Shown here piece by piece: positions 55,795-64,000 of a stretch of DNA of 64,000 nucleotides. Origin of the DNA: Ascarosepion bandense (Eukaryota; Mollusca; Cephalopoda; Sepiida; Sepiidae); NCBI GenBank assembly GCA_037127315.1, contig JBBBDQ010000750.1, positions 2,553,001 to 2,617,000 on the forward strand. Reading direction: 5' to 3'. Made by a program: the position numbers and the translations under genes. Position 1 is the first letter of the stretch; the number at the start of each line of letters is the position of its first letter. The notes below the pieces were generated by a model. It ran no database searches. It had not been told where the DNA came from and was given only the letters and a program-made list of their open reading frames with translations.

Positions 55795-56062
55795 AATTTT
55801 TTTTTTTTTATAATCGTTTCACCCCGAGCAAGGCATTTCACTGCCACTATTGCGCAGGGGGTTACATAGAGTGGTGAGAAAGGATGGTTAGATATAGGAA
55901 AAGTCAGAAGGAGGGTGATAGACGGATAAGGATACCAAGAATGAGGGTTGGGTAGATGGTGAGAGTGTTGGGAGAATAGATGCAAGTTAGTATGATAGGA
56001 GGTGTCTATTGACCTTACATTTAAACTCCTGGAGATTGTGTGCACTGAAAGCTTCATGGAGT
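55795..56062 (-). repeat. LINE-A 3' UTR copy
   Basis: T12 followed by CGTTTCACCCCGAGCAAGGC, CACTGCCACTATTGCGCAGG and GGGTTACAT, then the purine-rich UTR complement and ATTTAAACTCCTGGAGATTG. Best-preserved LINE-A terminus in the window. The 117-codon minus-strand ORF across it is UTR and not a gene. Confidence 0.8.
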
Positions 56063-56084
56063 ACACAATATATATATATATATA

Positions 56085-56220
56085 TTTCATTTTTAAGCGA
56101 GTTATTTCACTACCTTGGTTTCTTCAGGTGATTTTTAATAACTTAAGTTATTAAAAATCGCCTGAAGAAACCACTCATGGTGGAAACCAAGGTAGTGAAA
56201 TAACTCATTTAAAAATGAAA
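56085..56220. repeat. Near-perfect palindrome with ~60-bp arms
   Basis: Left arm 56085-56144 and right arm 56145-56220 meet with no spacer at AACTT|AAGTT. They pair throughout (TTTCATTTTTAAGCGAGTTA with its inverse; CACTACCTTGGTTTCTTCAG with its inverse), with about three mismatches. The right arm alone carries 16 extra bases, ACTCATGGTGGAAACC, after GAAGAAACC. Flanked on the left by (TA)n. Confidence 0.9.
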
Positions 56221-56329
56221 AATATTCAAAAGTTCTACAATATAATTGTATAGAACACTTTTTAATACAATATGTGTACTGGTCTAACCCTATTAGGACC
56301 AAAAACTAAGTATTAAACAATCAATATAC

Positions 56330-56394
<65 letters not shown>

Positions 56395-56396
56395 AT
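56330..56396. repeat. (TA)n(CA)n microsatellite
   Basis: TACATATACA start, about 25 TA units, then CACACACACA. Confidence 0.95.
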
Positions 56397-56984
56397 TTAT
56401 TTTGCCTGCATATACTGTTTTCTTGCATCACCTCATATTATCAATTTAAAGTTAAATCAGATAAATGGATTCTTGCCATATAATTCTATATCTTAAGCAA
56501 TTGTGGTGTGCCACGAAGCTTCATCAGTTATGTTTATTGCTGGTTTCATTAAGGTTTTGGGCCTCTAAAAACACCAGAACCTTGTCTTCCAAATGACTCA
56601 AACAGGAGTGATCACCTCCCAGCCTCAAACCTGAATATTTTACACTATTTACATTATTTTAATAATATATGTAAGCTTTTTTTTTTTTTCAGAATACAAC
56701 CTCAAAAACAACCCTAAAGTTGGATCAAGGATTGAACACAATCATTAAAGAAAAAAAGAAAAGAAAAAAAATTGCAAACTTTTCTTGTCCAAATCACTAG
56801 ATTTGTGAAATGTTTTGATTGTTAGTTGATTTTATTTAGCAGCATATCAACCTCTATAGGTTATTTAATGCTGAAACCTAAATAATTTGAAGACAATTTT
56901 ATGGGTTCAACTATAGATAAAATGTACAAAGATAATCATTTTGCTTTAAAATTGTATTGTTAATAATTTTATGATAAATATCTT
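56397..56984. other. Mostly unrecognised; copy of an 11-kb repeat
   Basis: About 56825-56872 (GCAGCATATCAACCTCTATA) is a third relative of the 11170-11425 dimer unit. The rest is unassigned. Confidence 0.5.
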
Positions 56985-58856
56985 TTCTTTCTTCATGTGT
57001 TGTGTCCCTTCAGGATGTAGGCAATCATGGACTTCCACTTGGCTGTCTTTTATCACTCAATAATTTTCCTTTAGGTATCTCATCTAAACCCTGCTCTGCC
57101 ATCCATTTGCTCAGGCCTATCAAGTATGTCTCACACTGCTTTCCTGTCTCTCTTCCCTTCTATCCATCCTGTGAGTATTAAATTCTCCAGACTCTTCTTC
57201 CTCATTACATGTCCCAGGAACCTCATCTGTCTCTTCCTGATGTTAAGTATGAGATTTCTTCTCATTTGCATCCTCTCCAGCACCTCATTGTTGCTCATGT
57301 GCTCAGTCCAGATGAGTTTTGTTATGTGGCTCATTAAGATGATTGTTTGGTGAAGTTCACATTCCTTTGCACGTGGCTTCTTAGGTAGTGCTATAAAAAT
57401 TAATCTGTTCAGGTCCTCTGATATATTGCCACTGTTGGAGATTTCGTTTATTATTTCTCTGATCCTGTCTACGCAAAACCTTCTAAGGAACATCAACATC
57501 TCTATTACAATCCTGTCGAGTCCTGCTGCTTTCTTTCTGTTCAATTTGGCCATTGCCGATTCCACTTCAGTTTTCAACAGTTCTGGTCAGTCCATATTGT
57601 TGGCTGCTCTCTATTCTCATGGAAGAGATCACCAATATACTCATCCCATCTCTGAAGTATTATTTTTTTTCTTTTTCTAGTATGAGTGTACTGTCCTTTG
57701 CTTTTATATATCCTTTGATTGAGCAGGTCTTTTGTCTTGTTCCTTTAATTATTTTTTTTTATGCATATCCCCATTATTTATCATACTCAGTCTCTCTACT
57801 TCAGCACATTTGTGATTGAGCCAGTTTTCTTTAGCCTGTCTGCATTTGCTCCTTATTTCCTTGTGTAATTTCTCGTACTCCATTCTGCATCATTTTCTGT
57901 CTCTTTTGCATCATATCAAGAATCACTTCAATGATCCACTTTTTTTCTTCCTAGAGTGCTTTTTCCTTTGAGATAATGTCATTCACTGATGTCACTAGAG
58001 CTACTCTTAGTGCATCCCATTTTGAGCTTCCATTTCCAATTTGTCCTTCATATTTCGTTTTCATGCTCTCTGTATACATTTTCTGCAGGTTCCGCGTCAT
58101 TCATGAGTCTATTATACTGCACTTTTCAGATTGTGTTAGGTCTCTTTAATTTCCTTAGTTTTATCCTCAGTTTGCATACAACTGGTAGGTGATAACTTCC
58201 ACAGTCAGCACTTGGGTAGGCTTTTCAGTGAAGGACTGCACTTCTGAATCTCTTGTTAGTAATATAATCAATTTGGTTCTTAATTTCTCCTTCCGAACTT
58301 CTCCATGCGCATAGACTTCTTGGGTGCTCCTGAAACCAGGTGTAGGTTAGTATCTGGTCATTTGTTGTGCACCATTAGACCCATTTCTCAATACAGCTAT
58401 TGCGGTGTCCTAGCCTGAAATTGCCAACTGTTTCACTTGCTCTTCCTTGGCCAACTTTGGCATTCAGATCTCCCATAATGATTCTGATTTCCTGCGATTT
58501 GCACTGTGCCTTGGCGTAGTCAAGATGGAGTAGAAAATTTCTATTTCTTCTTCTATACTTTTTGTTGTCAGTGCATATACCATTATTACCAAAATATTAA
58601 AAGGCTTCCTTTTCAGTTTAACTGCTAGAATTCTTTCAGATATCTGGCAGTATCTCATAACGCATTTCTTTGTCTTTATCCAGTTTAATACCAACCAACT
58701 CCTTTTTTATTATTTTCATCTCCTGTGTGTATAATTCTGTAGTCATTACTGATGAAGTCTCCATTGTTTGGACATCTCGTTTCACATATGCCTAAAATGT
58801 TTATGTTCAACCCAGTCATCTCGTGCTTCATGTTTTCCAGCTGTCCACAGTTATAG

Positions 58857-58860
<4 letters not shown>
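56985..58860 (-). pseudogene. LINE-B with endonuclease and internally deleted RT
   Basis: Longest LINE-B copy, read from 58860 down. Endonuclease: QISERILAVKLKRKPFNILV, IIMGDLNAKVG at 58451-58488, and GSYHLPVVCKLR near 58165-58192 (normally S-D-H, here S-Y-H, so a catalytic residue is altered). A frameshifted linker follows. The 148-codon open frame 57131-57577 joins RT fingers (NRKKAAGLDRIVIEMLM, NEISNSGNISEDLNRLIFIA, LMSHITKLI) straight to the post-palm tail (WTEHMSNNEVLERMQMRRNL, RKRQMRFLGHVMRKKSLENL, ILTGWIEGKRDRK). The whole palm with its FADD motif is missing, without loss of frame. 3' end near 56985 (WKSMIAYILKGHNT). Confidence 0.85.

Positions 58861-58863
<3 letters not shown>

Positions 58864-58894
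<31 letters not shown>
58864..58894. repeat. (TA)n microsatellite
   Basis: About 15 TA units, immediately 5' of the LINE-B endonuclease remnant. Confidence 0.95.
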
Positions 58895-58895
<1 letters not shown>

Positions 58896-58904
58896 TGGAC
58901 TATA

Positions 58905-59170
58905 AATATACATTGTTGGCAATTTTACTATAGCTATTATGGATAAATTTTATACAAAAAAATGTATTTTTATACTTTCATAGTGTTTTGCATTTGCTGG
59001 TGGTGGGGGGGGGGGTTTCCACTATTTTCCCATAGCTTAACAATTGCTACCACTCTGTATCAGGGTGGACCTGGGAACAACAACAATTAAGATGTGGTTC
59101 TATACTCCTCAACACCTCAAATCTCCAAAGGTTTTGCTGCCGGATGTAGTTTATCATCATACCCAGAGCT
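58905..59170 (+). repeat. Dispersed repeat C, copy 2
   Basis: Same block order as 11500-11800 (TGCTACCACTCTGTATCAGG, GAACAACAACAATTAAGATG, TTTTGCTGCCGGATGTAG, ATCATACCCAGAG). A G11 run at 59003 is a copy-specific expansion. Confidence 0.65.
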
Positions 59171-59679
59171 AGAAATATTTTTAAGTTTAAAAGTTGAAAA
59201 TGTGGTTGGATGCATTTTTTTTTTTTGTGATTTCAAGTAGTTATTTCTCAATTTATCATCAGACGACGTACGTGTTTGTGATTTATGTAAGCAGAATATG
59301 TGACGAGTTGAAAATTAAAGTTCTTAATCATTTCACCACTTACAGAAAGGAAGGAAATGGAGTTGGTCAGAGAAGAGATCTACAGAATATTATTAGAAAT
59401 CTGAGTATGAAGATTCTTACAGGCACAGTGACATCTTAATGAGTAATGCAGTATTAAACATCTGTTCCTTTCTTTCGCAATGATTCAATTTGCTTCTTTT
59501 CCTGCAGAACAAATAAGATTATTTAAAAAGAAGTTTCTCAAGATATGAATCCATTACATCCAACACTGACATATGTAAAAGGAATGTTTTTCTTTTAAAT
59601 GTGACCATTATTGATTATTTACAATTCCTCGTCCTTTGTCCATTTTAAAGTAAATGGAAACTAGAAATACTAATCTAAA
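59171..59679. other. No recognised gene
   Basis: An 81-codon plus-strand frame (59194-59439) without a recognisable domain. Otherwise AT-rich. Confidence 0.4.
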
Positions 59680-60167
59680 TCTAAACTTATTTATAAATGG
59701 AACTTTGTCTGCTTGTGTATGTGTGTGTCCGTTACCTATAGACTCCAAAACAAATTTACACAGTTGTACTATAAGCATCTGCGAGTGTTCTTAGCTAGGT
59801 TTTGTGTCGAGGTACCCCCGATAAATATCGAAAATTGATAATCGAAAAAAATCGGGTTATAGAAGGAGTGGTCCGATTTTAATCAAATTTGATACACTCA
59901 TAGACAAAGACATAAGAAACAATATTCAGAAGTTTCAAGGTTGCAGTTCTTACAATAGTGCAGAAAATTGATAATATATATATATAAAAGGCAAGATGTT
60001 TGTGTGTGTGTCTGTTTGTCTGTATGTCCTTTAAACAAGTCCACAATTTTTATCCGATTCTTACCAAACTTCACACAAATATTCTTTAGGCTGAGTCTGA
60101 GCACCAGGACCATGGATTAGTTTTAAAGCTTTTATAACACCCGAGCAACGCCAGGTTATACTGCTAG
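59680..60167 (+). mobile_element. Non-autonomous Helitron, copy 4
   Basis: TCTAAACTTATTTATAAATG start after A (59679), end TTATACTGCTAG before T (60168). Hairpin CACCCGAGCAACGCCAGGT at 60139-60155 has one stem mutation. Short subfamily (with GTATGTCCTTTAAACAAGTC). Internal (TA)n only about 7 units (59974-59988). About 488 bp. Confidence 0.88.
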
Positions 60168-60489
60168 TAACAAATAAAAATGACTTATAATGATAAGTGA
60201 GATAAAACTATTCATCACTACAACGTGTTAACATGAGAGAACAGTGGAAGAATGTTATTTAAACTGGGGTAAATAGTAGGTGAGATCTGTATTTTCTACT
60301 GAATAATAATAAGCATTATTCATAGTTAAATTAACATCCTCATTTTTGTTGTTATTATTACAATGCTTCAGTCATTCTGCTCTCTGGCTTTCTTCAGGGA
60401 ATTTTGAACTGAACTCTCTTTTTCATCTACAAGGTTGATTGTTTTCGTTCCACTGCCTGAAAATATTGCATCTTTTCATTTGTTTTGTG
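60168..60489. other. Contains a relative of the 201-427 repeat
   Basis: CATCCTCATTTTTGTTGTTA and CTCTCTGGCTTTCTTCAGGG at 60350-60400 match the end and start of the unit at 201-427. No gene recognised. Confidence 0.45.
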
Positions 60490-60735
60490 CTGTTGAGTCT
60501 GAATTTCACTTATGTGAATAGGTATAAATCTATCCACCACCACTACCCTAGCCATTAGTCAAATAACAGGATAGACTCGGTCCTACAGCCTTGATTAGCA
60601 ATTTCTCTACCACAGAAAAAAAAATGGCAACTTACTGTGGGAAAATATTCTGCCTAGCTGGTGATAAATTGAAAGATACATGATTACCCAAGTGTGTATC
60701 ATATATGGCACTTAACAGACTGACTGACTTTGCTT
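60490..60735 (+). mobile_element. tRNA-derived SINE, old, head missing
   Basis: AATAGGTATAAATCTATCCA, TAACAGGATAGACTCGGTCC, GGCAACTTACTGTGGGAAAA, TATGGCACTTAACAGACTGA. Body order kept with high divergence. Confidence 0.7.
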
Positions 60736-61379
60736 TGCAAGTACTGCTCAATTATTACTAGGCATGTTTCCACTGAGTGAGTATACAATACTGGATTGAA
60801 CTCACAACTAATGTATTGTGGCATAAATAAGACACCCTCTAGTAACACAAATGAACTACGCAAGATGCCTTAAATAAAGAGCTAAAATAGAGGTCAGGGT
60901 CAGAGTTCAAAGAGAGTTCTGATGGAATGTTCATTAGAGTACCGCTGAAGACAGTAAAGACATAATGTTATAGTTTTTAGTATTGAGTGATAATAATAAT
61001 ATGCCACCATACAGAAAAGAGGTAAACACTGTGATACTCAAACAGCAACTCCACAACTGGATCCAACATATCTTGTGGTCATCAGAGAAGGATTGTAGCA
61101 TTGCTTTGGCTTCTAGCTTCCTTAGAGCTTTCTCCCATGGCAAGGCCACTACTCAGTGAAGTCACCTCAATACTGGTACTGACTGGATTTTTGTGGCCAC
61201 ACATTGTTGCTAGTCCACATTTATTAGCACTCCACAGGCAACTTTTCGTTGTCCTGTTACACCAACATTCTCAAACCAATTTCTATCGTCTTTCTAGAGT
61301 CAGGTCCACAGAGGTGTTTTCTTTGCAGTCCTCTGCACCTTCTCCTTCAACTGTTTCTCTTCCTTTGCAGTGAAGCCCA
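60736..61379. other. Unassigned, slightly higher complexity
   Basis: A 71-codon minus-strand frame (60934-61149) and two plus-strand frames (61101-61373, 61249-61461) overlap here; none has a domain that I recognise. Because it leads directly into a LINE-B 3' end at 61380, it may be a decayed LINE-B upstream part. Confidence 0.35.
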
Positions 61380-61455
61380 TCTCATGCCTGAAGATGTGGA
61401 GGGCCATGATCTCCTGCATTTTGAAGGGACATGGCACATAAAAGAAGAAGAACCC
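61380..61455 (+). pseudogene. LINE-B extreme 3' end
   Basis: Reads MKMWRAMISCILKGHGT then stop, followed by AAAAGAAGAAGAA. Good match to the ends at 21330-21372 and 56985-57060. Confidence 0.75.
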
Positions 61456-61647
61456 ATCTAAAAAGATAACTCTGAATTCAAAACTGTATGCAACCATTGA
61501 CAAAGTTCATAAAGAGAGCATAATCTCTACTGTAGTCAACCTAAAACTATGTCAACCTCTATTCTTCTTCTTTGTTGCATGCAATTGAGTGGTGAAAATT
61601 TGACCACATAGACTGAACATTAAGCAATGACAATTTCCAAAATTTCA

Positions 61648-61649
<2 letters not shown>

Positions 61650-61682
<33 letters not shown>
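61650..61682. repeat. (TA)n microsatellite
   Basis: About 15 TA units. Confidence 0.95.
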
Positions 61683-61684
<2 letters not shown>

Positions 61685-63055
61685 TATTAATCCATTTTTG
61701 TATATAAAAAGGGTTTTATATCTATAACTTAATGCACAAAAATAAGAAAACAATATCAATCAAATTGAGATGTGAGAAGTAGGTCAGACAATGATAACTC
61801 CTCATCCTAAAAATTTACACAGAAAAGGGCCTCCCACCCAGTCAATCTTTGACTTTCAAAATTTTGAAATATTAACTCACTCTCCAACAAAAAAAGAAGA
61901 AACACTCACTCATGTCTAAACAAAACATCATCATTTTTTTGTTTATTTTAAGACTGCAGTGGGTAGTGCCCAAATCTTTTTAGTCTCACAGCAATTACCA
62001 CCATTAACTACTTTTTCCAAACTTTTAATCAAACTGATATTTCATGAAAATAGACCATTACAATTGCACCTTTTTTTAGTAATTTTAGTTTTGCTTGTCT
62101 TTAAATGAGAATTGCTCACCCAAGATAGAATCTCAAATGATTAAAAAAAGTTTAGAACAAAAATGGTGCCATTATTTTGTTTTAAACTTTATTTTTCTGA
62201 GGTATAATTTCTGCTGGAAATAAGAATAGCTATAAAGGCAATATCCAAAAGAAAGATCTTTATTTTTTGATTATTGAAATTCTCAAATGTTTAAGTAACT
62301 CAAATGATGCATACATATCCAGTAGATATTTAACTTTTTTTGTTTTTTTTTCTTTTAATATTATCTATTTGATTTGTATTCAATGCATTGTATTTATGGT
62401 TATCTTCATTAGCAAAAATAACATTCATAAATTCTGTGTCATGAATTTTTATGCAAGAGTAAAAATAACTTGGAAGTTTCCCTTCTTAAAAACTTCAAAT
62501 AAACCAAATAGAAATATCTTTTCTTTAAAAAAATTACTTCATTCTAAATAATAATCTTAGTTTATTAACACTTACACAGATTCTACACTTTATCATCTGA
62601 AACTGTAAATTAGAAAAGCTCCTATGCAATTTTATCAACATCTACATCTATTTTCCAATTTTTCGCACTTTCAAAGCTTTACTAGATAATTTTCCCAGAT
62701 TAACGGAGTCAAATGAAACTTCCTTTGATCCATTACACTATCATCAATCAAATATGCTCGATACTTTATTTTTATAACTTTTATTTGCTTCTCAAAGTTA
62801 CTGTTCATGTAGAATTCCAATATTGTGTTTCTTTACTTTTTCTCTTTTATGAATAGTTAAGAGTGACATGCATGTCAACTTAGAAGCATTGGATTTATTT
62901 AGAATAGTGTTTTATGATTACCATTTCCTTTTTGATATTATCAAAAGAGAATCAGAATACAAGCAAGATATATTGAAAATCTCTCAAAACTCATCATCAT
63001 TGACTATTCTTTTGTATTTGACGAAGAAACATAAAACTTTCACTCTTCTTTTTCC
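61683..63055. other. No recognised gene
   Basis: AT-rich. ORFs at 62267-62551 and 62868-63122 have AT-driven composition and no domain that I recognise. Confidence 0.4.
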
Positions 63056-63420
63056 TCAGTGTCTGCACTGTATTATAGTGCCAAACTTGTCACACACCAA
63101 CAGCAGCACCTTCCTGGTTTGACTAGCACCTGATCCCATGGAAAACTGAAGCAGTACAATAGAGGCATTAACCAAATACCTCACAGTAGCATTGCCAACT
63201 GCTGGTTCTGCTGCAGAACTCAACCACCTGCCAAAGGGAGCTATGCTGACCAAGCAGTTTGATGCAGACAGTGCTCAGCATTCAGTCTGCCAGCCACTGG
63301 CTTCCTCATCCCTGATATGGGGAGCTTAGGGGTTGCTAAGACTTGCTCAAGGTCTCGTCCCAACCTAACAGAAGGAAGGAGTCAGTCTACTGCTCCTTTG
63401 ATGAAATGCAATCCAAAGAT
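63056..63420. other. Higher-GC unassigned segment
   Basis: Noticeably higher GC and complexity than its flanks. A minus-strand 65-codon frame (63056-63253) and a plus-strand 76-codon frame (63317-63547) overlap it; neither matches a family that I know. It could be a host exon fragment, a processed pseudogene or a TE part. This is the only place in the window where I would look for a host coding segment. Confidence 0.3.
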
Positions 63421-64000
63421 TGATCTCACCACATTGCCCTTAAAACTGACACCACAGAAACAACACTGTAATAACACAATGTCTCTAATTAAATTTCCAA
63501 TTTCTTTGCCACATGTCAGTTTATCAGCACTGTACTTGTTGTATTAGAACACATTTTAGTCCCAGCAGATTTTGATAGTGAAAACTGCATGTTTAATAGA
63601 ATGAATAAATAAGCTGAAAAAGTGAGATAATATCAATAAAATCCCAAACTATGACACAGCTTGCAATGGAGGCTTGATCAGGAACTAAAAAGAAGAGAGA
63701 GAGAGACACGAAAAACACTGCACTGATCCTTTTCTTTTTATGAGATTATGTAACAGGATAAATAACTGCAGACTTATGTGGCATGAATTCTAATCCTGCT
63801 AGTAGCAAATAGATTAAGGAGACATTTGTTTATATATCTGATGCATTATAGGATATATATACGCTGAAATCAGCTTGATAAGTAAACTGGTTGAATGTGT
63901 TATGTAATACTTAAACGTATCAACAGATATTAGATATTTTAGTGAAAGAAAAAGACACGAAAATGCTGCAGTTGCAACTTTGTCACAGATATTTGAGCAA
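63421..64000. other. No recognised gene
   Basis: AT-rich; short (GA)n at about 63693-63706. Confidence 0.4.

Noticed and set aside
55737..56090. 117-codon minus-strand ORF
   Set aside because: It spans a LINE-A 3' UTR and its poly-A, ending in a TA tract.
57126..57819. Plus-strand ORFs of 75-88 codons
   Set aside because: They are antisense shadows of the LINE-B coding remnant, which has recognisable motifs on the minus strand.

Overview
This is a eukaryotic, AT-rich, intron- or intergene-like window made almost entirely of degenerate transposable elements (TEs) and microsatellites. I find no host protein-coding exon that I can defend, no intact tRNA or rRNA gene and no CRISPR array. The best guess for the organism is a coleoid cephalopod, probably an octopus. 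The reasons are the many copies of a ~300-bp tRNA-derived SINE with a long body ending in CTGACTGAC, a cephalopod-type repeat with the phrase CCATGCCAACATGGGTTAGA (about 36.53-36.79 kb), Penelope-like and several non-LTR lineages side by side, and very frequent (TA)n/(TG)n tracts. This is inference from recalled repeat families; no search was run.

Layout. 0-9 kb: a SINE fragment, a decayed Penelope-like element (PLE), a Helitron lying between two ~75-bp direct repeats, a LINE tail ORF, a ~1.96-kb foldback element (5600-7560) with 26-bp terminal inverted repeats, and a SINE. 9-20 kb: a 139-bp-arm inverted-repeat element (9260-9760), microsatellites, a LINE tail, an LTR with a tRNA-Pro-type primer-binding site (14631-15356), tandem LINE tails and a mariner pseudogene. 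20-37 kb: LINE-B tail, two mariner deletion derivatives with intact ends, minisatellites, an in-frame mosaic of two LINEs (31565-32410), a second inverted-repeat element around a tRNA-like core, and two hAT fragments. 37-50 kb: repeats, Tc1 remnant, SINE split by a LINE, Helitrons, LINE-A tails, SINEs with clear target-site duplications (TSDs). 50-64 kb: LINE-A reverse transcriptase, a SINE with an internal palindrome, an hAT MITE, a near-perfect palindrome, a LINE-B copy with endonuclease and in-frame RT deletion, and a fourth Helitron.

Names used here: LINE-A is a Jockey/I-like non-LTR element (RT motif YADD, C-terminal WNSLP motif, 3' end GCTCGGGGTGA-A(n)). LINE-B is a non-LTR element with apurinic endonuclease, RT, and a C-terminal RKRQ..FLGH..MRK block followed by an AAGAAGAAG-like 3' end. 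Lineage assignments are from memory of family motifs. Nothing in the window looks capable of autonomous movement: every RT or transposase has stops, frameshifts, deletions or catalytic changes. The most unusual items are the 5600-7560 foldback element, the in-frame LINE mosaic, the triplicated LTR-end/primer-binding-site array, and the four Helitrons sharing an internal (TA)n tract.
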